A program made the translations under genes and the position numbers. From Planctomycetota bacterium (GTDB taxonomy: Bacteria; Planctomycetota; UBA1135; GCA-002686595), in contig WTJQ01000602.1 of the NCBI GenBank assembly GCA_011524785.1, positions 1 to 8,492 on the forward strand: a stretch of DNA of 8,492 bases. Direction: 5' to 3'. This document shows, one piece after another, positions 1 to 4,951 of this stretch. The notes below the pieces were generated by a model. That model ran no database searches. It saw only the letters and a program-made list of their open reading frames with translations, and was not told the DNA's origin. Positions within the stretch are counted from its first letter, which is position 1. Each line of letters starts with the position of its first letter.

Positions 1-1
1 G

Positions 2-658
2 CTGGCCCTGTGCTGCGCCCTCGCGACCTGGGCGCCGTTCCACTTCTTCAAGACCGCTGGCGGTCCGCCCCCCGTGCCGCCGGGGCCCGCGCCCGAGCAG
101 GTCGCGGACGCGAGGCCGACCGGCAGCGGGGCCGCTGCCCAGGGGAGCACCCCCGAGAGCGCGCAGCAGGAGGGCGAGGGTGCCGTCGGCGCGGTCGACG
201 GCGAGAGCGCCACGGCCACGCCCGAGGTCCCCGCGCAGGAGCCCGAGACCGTCCCGGCCCTCGACCTCCCGGACTTCGTCGAGCTCGACCCCGGCAGCTG
301 GGCCGGGCAGACCCCGGACGCCCTCGACCTGTTCGCGTGGAGCGAGGGGGGCGCCGACAACGGCTTCCTGCTGCCGCCCCCCTGCCACGTCGTGGTCTAC
401 CGGCGCTCCTGCGACGTGTGCGCACGACACCTGGAGACCCTCGCCCTCGAGGGCCTGCCGGACGGACGCCCGATCGTCCTGGTGCGCGTCCCCGAGGTCG
501 ACGAGAGCGTGGACAGCGCCGTCGAGATGCTGCCCTCGGCGGCCCTCGAGGTGGATCTCCACCACCTGAGCAAGGGCTACGGCGTGACCACTCCCTGGTC
601 GTTCGACGTCTCCGCGGAGTTCCTCGTGGAGAACGTGACCGACCTGGGCGAGCACTGA
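2..658 (+). CDS. Membrane-anchored thioredoxin-like CxxC protein (5' partial)
   Basis: The reading frame is open from the left edge (codon at 2) to TGA at 656-658, so the true start lies outside the window; the GTG at 74 is an internal codon, not a convincing start. The first ~17 visible residues (LALCCALATWAPFHFF) look like the end of a hydrophobic anchor or signal segment. About 65 residues rich in Pro, Ala, Glu and Gly follow, which suggests a flexible linker. The folded part begins near LDPGSWAGQTP and has a strand (HVVVY) leading into C-D-V-C (codons 410-421) and a helix, then a strand (IVLVRVPE), then GYGVTTP, where TTP fits the cis-proline loop of the thioredoxin fold. No exact family was recognised. 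A paralogue follows 2 bp downstream, so the two are likely one operon. A role as an extracytoplasmic redox protein is inferred from the anchor and CxxC; the substrate is unknown. The region after TTP is less regular than in the paralogue. Confidence 0.8.
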   Translation: MALCCALATWAPFHFFKTAGGPPPVPPGPAPEQVADARPTGSGAAAQGSTPESAQQEGEGAVGAVDGESATATPEVPAQEPETVPALDLPDFVELDPGSWAGQTPDALDLFAWSEGGADNGFLLPPPCHVVVYRRSCDVCARHLETLALEGLPDGRPIVLVRVPEVDESVDSAVEMLPSAALEVDLHHLSKGYGVTTPWSFDVSAEFLVENVTDLGEH

Positions 659-660
659 CC

Positions 661-1128
661 ATGGGCCGGCTCCTCGTGCCCCTCCGACGCCGGACGGCCC
701 TGGTCGCCCTGCTCGCCAGCGGGCTCCTGCAGGCGTGCGGGGAGGACCAGCGCGCGCCCGACTGGGCCTGGCTGGAGCCGAGCACCTGGGAGGGCCAGGC
801 CTTGGCCGAGACCGAGCTCGCCCGCTGGGTCCCGCGGGGCCTCGAGCATCTCCCCGTGCCCGCGCGCGTGATCCTCTATCGCGGGGGCTGCGAGCTCTGC
901 GGGCGACACTTCGACGCCCTGCGGGAGGTCCCACAGGAGGGCGCCCTCACCCTGGTCCGCGTGCCCGAGCCCGGGGACGAGGACCTCGCCAGTGACGCGC
1001 GGAGTCGCGCGCCCGAGCACGAGCACGTGGAGCTGCTCCCGCTGGCCAAGGGCTACGGGGTGGAGACCCCCACCGTGCTCCTGGTCGATGCGACCGGTCG
1101 CATCACCGCGGTGCGGAACGGCTCCTAG
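661..1128 (+). CDS. Thioredoxin-like CxxC lipoprotein, paralogue of the upstream gene
   Basis: ATG at 661 lies 2 bp after the upstream stop, which suggests translational coupling; no strong Shine-Dalgarno is visible. The product has 155 residues. A basic N-terminus and hydrophobic stretch (residues 1-25) end in L-Q-A-C with Cys26, a reasonable lipobox, so a lipid-anchored exported protein is predicted. The mature part has C-E-L-C (Cys77, Cys80) after the strand RVILY, the strand TLVRVPE, and GYGVETP (Thr136-Pro137, cis-proline position) followed by VLLVDATGRI, a typical thioredoxin beta-hairpin. Shared with the neighbour are W-x-G-Q near residue 43, the CxxC context, LVRVPE and KGYGV-x-TP, which shows tandem duplication. 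The frame is open upstream of 661, but that part overlaps the neighbour and reads as low-complexity Arg/Pro, so the longer start is rejected. Thiol-disulfide exchange outside the cytoplasm is inferred. Confidence 0.85.
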   Translation: MGRLLVPLRRRTALVALLASGLLQACGEDQRAPDWAWLEPSTWEGQALAETELARWVPRGLEHLPVPARVILYRGGCELCGRHFDALREVPQEGALTLVRVPEPGDEDLASDARSRAPEHEHVELLPLAKGYGVETPTVLLVDATGRITAVRNGS

Positions 1129-1132
1129 GGCC

Positions 1133-2161
1133 TCACTTGAGGCTGACGAGGTACCCGATCCAGGCCAGGCAGTTCTCGCCGCGCGGGTCCTCCTCGAACT
1201 CCCCGTTGCCGCTCTCGTCGTCGTCGGGGTCGGTGCCCTCGAAGAAGGTCCGGGTCTCCTTGAAGCCGGCCTCGGCCAGGACGTCCTTCAGCTCGGGCAG
1301 CGTCCACAGGCGCCAGTCGTACTCGAAGGCGTCCGTCAGCTCGGTCCCATCACGGAACCGGAAGTGGATGGCACAGCGATACTCACCCGTCGCGGGCCAG
1401 TACTCCTTCTGGTCCCAGACGTAGGTGAACTTGCCGTCCTCGATCTCGCGCTCCTCCTCCTGCTCGTGCATCGAGTCGGGGCCGCCGTAGAGGTCCATCT
1501 GGAAGGCACCGTCCGGCGCGAGGTTGGCGTGCACGGCGCGGAAGTAGCCGAGCAGCTCCTTGCGCGTCTTGAAGCAGAAGTAGGAGAAGTTCTGCGCGAG
1601 GGTGATGTCCGGGGCGACCGAGGAGGGCTCGCGCACGTCGCGCAGCTGGAAGTCCATACGCGCCACGCCGTCCTCGACCTTGGAGAAGTTGCGCTCCCGC
1701 CCCCACTCGACCGGCTCGGGATCGAGGTCGTAGCCCTGGGCCCGGTTCGCGGGATCCCGGCCGAGGAACTCGGCAGCAAGCGCCGCGGTCCCGCAGAAGT
1801 CCTCGCGGAGGACCCGGGCCGGGCGACCGCGAAGAGCCTCGAAGGTCTTCGTGGTGAAGTCCACGTCGGTCTCCGGTGAGTTGACCGAGCGCTGGTAGAG
1901 ATCGTGCCGGTCGGCGGTGCTGGCGGTCAGCTTCGCCTTCTTGGCCTTCTTCTCCTTCTTGTCCTTGCGGCGCTTGGCCTTGCCCTTGCCGTCCTTGGCC
2001 TTGGGCTTGTCCTTGCCGCCCTTCTTCGCCTTGTCCTTGCCTGCTTCGCCCGGGGTCGGGGAGCTCGGCTCCGCGGTCTTCGGTGCGGCGCCCTGCAGGG
2101 GCGTCGAGGTGCTCGCGTCATCGGACGCGATCGGTGTGGTGCTGGCCTGGTGCTCGTGCAT
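1133..2161 (-). CDS. Class I SAM-dependent methyltransferase with lysine-rich N-terminal tail
   Basis: The product has 342 residues. The start at 2161 is chosen because GAGGGG lies 5 nt upstream; the frame extends 23 codons further but would run through the putative promoter. Residues 1-41 are Ser/Thr/Pro/Ala-rich. Residues 42-77 contain 19 Lys and 2 Arg, mostly in K-A-K and K-D-K patterns, like histone H1-type tails. The catalytic domain starts near residue 80: VLREDFCGTAAL (117-128) is SAM-binding motif I in the D-F-C-G-T variant, YDLDPEPVEW (144-153) carries the acidic residues after strand 2, DVREPS (175-180) and DITLAQNFSYF (185-195) form the motif II/III region, and LAPDGAFQMDLYG (214-226) is a typical late strand. 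A very acidic stretch occupies 308-329. Substrate unknown; the family is known only generally as methyltransferases. It ends 4 bp from the convergent lipoprotein gene. Confidence 0.88.
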   Translation of the reverse strand: MHEHQASTTPIASDDASTSTPLQGAAPKTAEPSSPTPGEAGKDKAKKGGKDKPKAKDGKGKAKRRKDKKEKKAKKAKLTASTADRHDLYQRSVNSPETDVDFTTKTFEALRGRPARVLREDFCGTAALAAEFLGRDPANRAQGYDLDPEPVEWGRERNFSKVEDGVARMDFQLRDVREPSSVAPDITLAQNFSYFCFKTRKELLGYFRAVHANLAPDGAFQMDLYGGPDSMHEQEEEREIEDGKFTYVWDQKEYWPATGEYRCAIHFRFRDGTELTDAFEYDWRLWTLPELKDVLAEAGFKETRTFFEGTDPDDDESGNGEFEEDPRGENCLAWIGYLVSLK

Positions 2162-2186
2162 GGGTTCCCCTCGTTGAACGCTCTGG

Positions 2187-2214
2187 ATGCTAGCGCGGCC
2201 CCCGCGGATTCCAA
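2187..2214 (-). promoter_or_regulatory. Candidate promoter of the methyltransferase gene
   Basis: On the minus strand TTGGAA (2209-2214) is followed after 16 nt by TAGCAT (2187-2192). Each matches the sigma-70 consensus at four of six positions. A start about 7 nt beyond the -10 would give a leader of roughly 19 nt carrying the GAGGGG ribosome site. The site lies in the 80-bp gap after the M28 peptidase stop, so the methyltransferase could be transcribed independently. Placement is by eye and not proven. Confidence 0.45.
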
Positions 2215-2241
2215 GTGAAGGTCGCCGCACCCGCCACGCGG

Positions 2242-3693
2242 TCAGCGCCCGAGGTTCGGCTCGCCCGGCTTCCAGGCCGGGGAATCCGCTCCGTCGACCA
2301 CGGCGCGGACCGCGACGAGGCAGGCGCGCGCGGCCGCCTCCATGTGCTCGTAGTCGAGGGTGTCCGCCTCGTCGGTCACCTGGTGGTAGTCGCGGTGCAT
2401 GTTGTAGGTGGACAGCGTCTGCCCCACGATGCCCTCCTGCACGAAGACGATGTTGTCGGAGCGCTGGAAGAAGTTCTGCTCGAGGCGCGGATCCGCGACC
2501 ACCCCCGTCCCGGCTGCCGAGATCAGCTCCCCGAGGTTGCTGCGCTCGTAGCCGGTCAGCCAGAGGCGTCCCGCACCGCCGACCTCGGGGTCGGGGCGAC
2601 CGAGCATCTCGAAGTTCAGGTTGCAGACGACCGAGGTCAGCGGGAACTCACGCACGAACCAACGGGTCCCCAGGATCCCCTGCTCCTCGGCGGTCGCGAG
2701 CAGCACCACGACGGTCCGCACGGGAGGTTCGGCCGCGAGCGCCTCCGCCAGTTCGAGCAGCACGGCGACCCCCGAGGCATCGTCGTCGGCCCCGTTGCGG
2801 ATGCGGTCCTCCGCGTCCTCGGGACCGCCGATCCCGATGTGGTCGAAGTGAGCCGAGAGGACGACGACCTCGTCGGCCAGCTCGGGCCGGTCGGGGGTCC
2901 CGCGGCCGCGGATGATCCCCACGACGTTCCGATCGGGCGCGGGGACGTCGCCCCCGCCGGGATCCAGGGTCACGCGGGCCCAGGAGTCCGCGGCGTCACT
3001 GGCCGGGCCACGCAGGGTGATCCCGGGCGCCCGCTCCGCCTCACCGTCGGAGAGCCGCAGCCGCCCCCCGCGCGGGCGTCGAGTGGGGCGGCCCGGCCTG
3101 GAGCCGGCCGCTCGCAGCACGAGGCCGAGCCCGACGCCGTCCGGGTGGCCCGCCTCCTCGAGGAGGCGCCGCTGGTCGCTGCGGCCCGTGTGGAAGAGGA
3201 GCGCGGTCCCGGGCCCGCACTCCTCGGGCAGGTCGTCCGCGCTCCGCACGTGGACCACGTCGTAGGGCCCGCGCACGCGGTCGGGCCCGGCCGGTGAGAG
3301 CAGGAACTCGACCCCGTACGCGATGGAGCTCTCCTCGCCAGCCTGATCGACGAGGGTCAGGACGGGATCGCGGTCGAACTCCTGACGCACGAGCGGGACC
3401 TGCTGGAACCAGGTGGACTCCCCGCCCTCGGAGGGCGCGCTGCCCGTCCAGCCCCCCGGCTCCAGGCCGGCGCCCTCGAGGGCGGCTGCGAGGTAGGCCG
3501 ACGCGCGGCGCGTGGACTCCGAGCCTGCCAGCCGGCCCTCCATCGCATCCGACGCGAGGACCTCGACGTGGCGCTGCAGGACCTCCCCCTGGATCGCCGG
3601 GTCGGAAGCGGGCGGAGCGGGCTCCTCCGACTCGCTGCCGGCGACGAGGAGGAGCAGGACCGGGATGGCCAGGGGCGCGGGGCTCGGGTGCAT
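2242..3693 (-). CDS. Exported M28 family zinc metallopeptidase (aminopeptidase-like)
   Basis: The product has 483 residues. The N-terminus (MHPSPAPLAIPVLLLLVAG) is a short signal peptide-like segment without a lipobox cysteine, followed by an acidic Pro/Ala stretch. Residues 33-75 (RHVEVLASDAMEGRLAGS, then helix) are the usual start of bacterial M28 peptidases. A PA-like insert spans about 100-245, with an Arg/Pro-rich loop at 198-212. The co-catalytic zinc site is complete: His282 in AHFDHIG, Asp304 in NGADDDASG (bridging), Glu336 (general base) and Glu337 in TAEEQGILG, Glu362 in NFEMLGRP, and His437 in DYHQVTDEAD. Glu362 stands where many members have Asp; I recall NFEM-type variants in other bacterial members, so activity is still expected. 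It probably removes N-terminal residues from peptides outside the cytoplasm. An AGGA ribosome site lies 7 nt before the ATG, within CTAGGATG, which may also act as a -10 element. Confidence 0.92.
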   Translation of the reverse strand: MHPSPAPLAIPVLLLLVAGSESEEPAPPASDPAIQGEVLQRHVEVLASDAMEGRLAGSESTRRASAYLAAALEGAGLEPGGWTGSAPSEGGESTWFQQVPLVRQEFDRDPVLTLVDQAGEESSIAYGVEFLLSPAGPDRVRGPYDVVHVRSADDLPEECGPGTALLFHTGRSDQRRLLEEAGHPDGVGLGLVLRAAGSRPGRPTRRPRGGRLRLSDGEAERAPGITLRGPASDAADSWARVTLDPGGGDVPAPDRNVVGIIRGRGTPDRPELADEVVVLSAHFDHIGIGGPEDAEDRIRNGADDDASGVAVLLELAEALAAEPPVRTVVVLLATAEEQGILGTRWFVREFPLTSVVCNLNFEMLGRPDPEVGGAGRLWLTGYERSNLGELISAAGTGVVADPRLEQNFFQRSDNIVFVQEGIVGQTLSTYNMHRDYHQVTDEADTLDYEHMEAAARACLVAVRAVVDGADSPAWKPGEPNLGR

Positions 3694-3698
3694 GGCCG

Positions 3699-3706
3699 CA
3701 TCCTAG
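3699..3706 (-). promoter_or_regulatory. CTAGGATG element before the M28 gene: Shine-Dalgarno or leaderless -10
   Basis: On the minus strand CTAGGATG ends 5 nt before the ATG at 3693. AGGA in it is well placed as a ribosome site (7-nt spacer). TAGGAT (3700-3705) also matches the -10 form common in GC-rich bacteria, and a start 7 nt downstream would fall on the A of the ATG, giving a leaderless mRNA. No -35 is visible. The same 8-mer precedes the Enzyme I-like gene at 8212-8219. Confidence 0.4.
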
Positions 3707-3738
3707 CGAGCCGCCGCCGCACCCCTGGCGGACACAGC

Positions 3739-3774
3739 GAGCGCGCCCCGGGACCGAGGCCCCGGGGCGCGCTC
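3739..3774 (-). terminator. Perfect 14-bp GC-rich hairpin, likely terminator of the 95-residue gene
   Basis: Arms at 3739-3752 and 3761-3774 are exact reverse complements, with an 8-nt loop. The hairpin lies 49 nt after the stop of the 95-residue gene and 45 nt before the M28 start codon. No T-run follows on either strand, so it is not a classical intrinsic terminator. It could act through a GC-rich stem alone, or protect a 3' end. Confidence 0.6.
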
Positions 3775-3822
3775 TGCAGGATGGACCCAGCCGTCCGGAT
3801 CCAGCTGGCCCCATCGGGCCGC

Positions 3823-4110
3823 TCAGGACACGTACCGCTTGCGAGGCGGCTTGGTCACGTCCCGGAGGACCTCGATGACCTTGTCGTTGTCCTTGGGCTC
3901 CCCGATCGGGATCCGCACAAGACCGTCGGTCTCGCGCGGCACCTTGACGGCGCCCGGCCACAAGCGTCGGCAGACCTTGCGGGCGAGGGTCGAAGGATCC
4001 TTGGCCTCGACCATGATCCAGTCGCCCACGGACGGGAGCGGCTTCAGGTTGGGCAGCCTCGCGATCTGCGAGGTGAAGCGAAACTTCTCTCCAGCGTGAT
4101 CACCGTACAT
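3823..4110 (-). CDS. Conserved-looking small hypothetical protein, 95 residues
   Basis: ATG at 4110 has a strong AGGAGG five nt upstream, the best ribosome site in the window, which supports a real and well translated gene. The product is soluble-looking, with no signal peptide or membrane segment. It is mixed-charge and ends basic (KPPRKRYVS). Visible elements are an N-terminal strand-like segment (EKFRFTSQIARLP), SVGDWIMVEAKDPSTLARKV (28-47), which reads as strand, Asp-Pro turn and helix, a basic CRRLWPG loop, LVRIPIGEP and a C-terminal helix (DNDKVIEVLRDV). I do not recognise the family and assign no function. Base and codon use appear less extreme in GC than in the flanking genes. It is transcribed away from the 841-bp gap, and a hairpin-bearing leader and a promoter-like site lie upstream. 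Confidence 0.8.
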   Translation of the reverse strand: MYGDHAGEKFRFTSQIARLPNLKPLPSVGDWIMVEAKDPSTLARKVCRRLWPGAVKVPRETDGLVRIPIGEPKDNDKVIEVLRDVTKPPRKRYVS

Positions 4111-4134
4111 GGTTCCCTCCTCGGTACGGCTCTG

Positions 4135-4167
4135 CCTCGTCCCCGTTGGAATCGGTGAGGGACGAGG
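4135..4167 (-). promoter_or_regulatory. Leader hairpin upstream of the 95-residue gene
   Basis: Arms 4135-4143 and 4159-4167 are exact 9-nt reverse complements (CCTCGTCCC and GGGACGAGG) around a 15-nt loop. In the leftward transcript the hairpin lies about 25-57 nt before the ATG at 4110 and just ahead of the strong AGGAGG. It could be a protein-binding or stability element; by itself it does not cover the ribosome site. Confidence 0.45.
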
Positions 4168-4275
4168 GTTCGCGGGCCGCCAGGCTGGGAGGCCCTCTCC
4201 CTGCTCGAGGCGTGACGCTGTGCGGGCGCGCGCGCTTCGAACCGCTTGATGGACCTGGAGTGCTCCGCTGCGACC

Positions 4276-4304
4276 AACCTAGGAATCGCTGGTGGGTGAA
4301 ACAA
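4276..4304 (-). promoter_or_regulatory. Weak candidate promoter for the 95-residue gene
   Basis: On the minus strand TTGTTT (4299-4304) and TAGGTT (4276-4281) are separated by 17 nt. Each matches the sigma-70 consensus at only three or four positions, so this is weak alone. It gains some support because TAG-type hexamers recur upstream of other genes here and because paired 12-bp repeats sit in its spacer and just upstream of its -35. The implied leader is about 158 nt and would contain the 4135-4167 hairpin. Confidence 0.3.
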
Positions 4305-4326
4305 GGCGGGCCGCAGGAATCGCTGG
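4281..4326. repeat. 12-bp direct repeat pair AGGAATCGCTGG
   Basis: Exact copies lie at 4281-4292 and 4315-4326, start to start 34 bp, about three helical turns. Read on the minus strand (CCAGCGATTCCT), one copy lies between the putative -35 and -10 and the other just upstream of the -35. This arrangement would suit a repressor or activator binding two sites on the same DNA face. Confidence 0.5.
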
Positions 4327-4480
4327 AGGGAGCGAGCGGATGGCCCGGGCCACTGCGCGTCGCGGAGGCGGTGCAGTCGGGAGGGCCGCGTTCACACTCC
4401 AAGCCCTGTGCGACGCGGCAAGGCCCGAACGAGTGAGCGCGAGGACGACCCAGCTCGGTGAGCAGACCAACGAGCGGCAG

Positions 4481-4497
4481 GGTTGGACGGCCCAACC
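4481..4497. other. Small perfect hairpin
   Basis: GGTTGG (4481-4486) and CCAACC (4492-4497) pair across a 5-nt loop. It is short and would be unremarkable alone; it is listed because it starts the series of stem-loops that runs to 4722. Confidence 0.3.
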
Positions 4498-4512
4498 AAG
4501 CGGCCCAGCCAT

Positions 4513-4536
4513 GAGCACTGCCAAGAGCACTGCCAA
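4513..4536. repeat. Tandem duplication of GAGCACTGCCAA
   Basis: Two exact adjacent 12-nt units (4513-4524 and 4525-4536). A third unit is absent. This looks like a recent slippage-type duplication in non-coding DNA; no function is suggested. Confidence 0.8.
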
Positions 4537-4559
4537 GCGGCTCGCGCATCGGTCGGGGC

Positions 4560-4599
4560 GCCGCTCCCGGGTGGCCCCAAGACGCCACTCGGGAGAGGC
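4560..4599 (+). ncRNA. Candidate RNA stem-loop A in the 841-bp gap
   Basis: CTCCCGGGTGG (4564-4574) pairs with CCACTCGGGAG (4585-4595) over 11 bp around a 10-nt loop. One pair (4570 with 4589) is G-T, which is a G-U wobble only in a plus-strand transcript. A 1x1 G/A mismatch and three more pairs (4560-4562 with 4597-4599) extend it. Whether it is transcribed is unknown. Confidence 0.35.
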
Positions 4600-4636
4600 A
4601 CCGAGCCCTGCGGCTGGTGTTCCCGCGCGGAGGCGG

Positions 4637-4667
4637 CCGGCAGGCGCGCAGCGACCGCGCCAGCCGG
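4637..4667. ncRNA. Candidate RNA stem-loop B with symmetric A/A mismatch
   Basis: CCGGC-A-GGCGCG (4637-4648) pairs with CGCGCC-A-GCCGG (4656-4667): five pairs, one A/A mismatch, six pairs, and a 7-nt loop. Its 3' arm overlaps an alternative hairpin, GCCGGG/CCCGGC (4663-4668 with 4671-4676), so the two cannot form together. This could be a switch or simply GC-rich sequence. Confidence 0.35.
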
Positions 4668-4688
4668 GAGCCCGGCACCGGCACCCTG

Positions 4689-4722
4689 GGGGCCGCGTCC
4701 TGTCGAGGACTCGGGGCGCCCC
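4689..4722. ncRNA. Candidate RNA stem-loop C with tetraloop
   Basis: GTCCT and AGGAC (4697-4701, 4706-4710) enclose the loop GTCG. Outside a C/T mismatch, CCG pairs with CGG (4693-4695, 4712-4714), and GGGG (4689-4692) pairs with CCCC (4719-4722) with a 4-nt bulge at 4715-4718. It follows stem-loops A and B at short spacing. Confidence 0.35.
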
Positions 4723-4798
4723 AACGCGGGATAGGAGCGGCGCGCCCTCACCGGAGGCACCCAGGATCCGCCCGAGCCCGCGTGCCTGTGACCGAGTT

Positions 4799-4887
4799 GC
4801 ATCCAGCCCTGGAACACCCGCGGACTCCGCCCCCCTCGATTCCCCGGAAACGGGTCACATTGAACGAGCGGTCTCGCATCCAGCCCT
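4799..4887. repeat. 12-bp direct repeat pair GCATCCAGCCCT
   Basis: Exact copies at 4799-4810 and 4876-4887, 77 bp apart start to start and 65-150 bp upstream of the M43 start codon. They could be protein-binding sites for this gene; no flanking promoter is clear. Confidence 0.5.
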
Positions 4888-4951
4888 CCGGGCCCTGCGG
4901 AACCCATTGCACGGGCCCCGCGTCCTAGGCAAGGCCCCCAACACGAACACC

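Larger units (their letters stand above)
4111..4951. other. 841-bp gap without a credible gene, between divergent genes
   Basis: All other complete gaps between genes here are 2 to 129 bp, so this one stands out. Open frames cross it on both strands, but their translations are Arg/Pro/Ala/Gly-rich, lack domains and have no good ribosome sites; GC-rich DNA produces such frames by default. The gap contains a leader hairpin and promoter-like site for the leftward gene, three pairs of 12-bp direct repeats, a 12-bp perfect palindrome (TGGCCCGGGCCA, 4341-4352) and several interrupted stem-loops at 4481-4722. I searched by eye for RNase P RNA, tmRNA, SRP RNA and tRNA signatures and found none. It may hold an unknown structured RNA, a long 5' leader of the M43 gene, or only regulatory DNA. 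Confidence 0.6.

Noticed and set aside
992..1879. 295-codon plus-strand frame, and similar ones at 2215-3297 and 6883-7578
   Set aside because: All are antisense to the methyltransferase, M28 and Enzyme I-like genes and consist of low-complexity Val/Leu/Gly/Arg sequence typical of complementary GC-rich codons.
2162..2230. 23-codon N-terminal extension of the methyltransferase
   Set aside because: It would cover the putative -10 and -35 and ignore the well placed GAGGGG before the ATG at 2161.
3055..3105. Possible frameshift in the M28 gene at the Arg/Pro-rich segment (residues 198-212)
   Set aside because: The flanking PA-like and catalytic regions stay in one frame, and no alternative frame gives a better match. 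It is more likely a variable surface loop.
4228..4252. TTCGAA in a GC-rich context, resembling a tRNA T-loop
   Set aside because: The flanking 5-nt segments do not pair as a T-stem on either strand, and no anticodon or acceptor arms can be drawn.
4292..4951. N-terminal extension of the M43 protease frame by 220 codons
   Set aside because: The extension is Arg/Pro/Ala-rich with no domain, and a clean signal peptide begins at 4952. A signal peptide in mid-protein would make no sense.
4111..4951. RNase P RNA, tmRNA or SRP RNA in the gap
   Set aside because: No GAGGAAAGTCC or ACAGAA-CCCGGCTTA-type segments, no tmRNA tag or tRNA-like ends, and no SRP Alu or domain IV core were seen on either strand.
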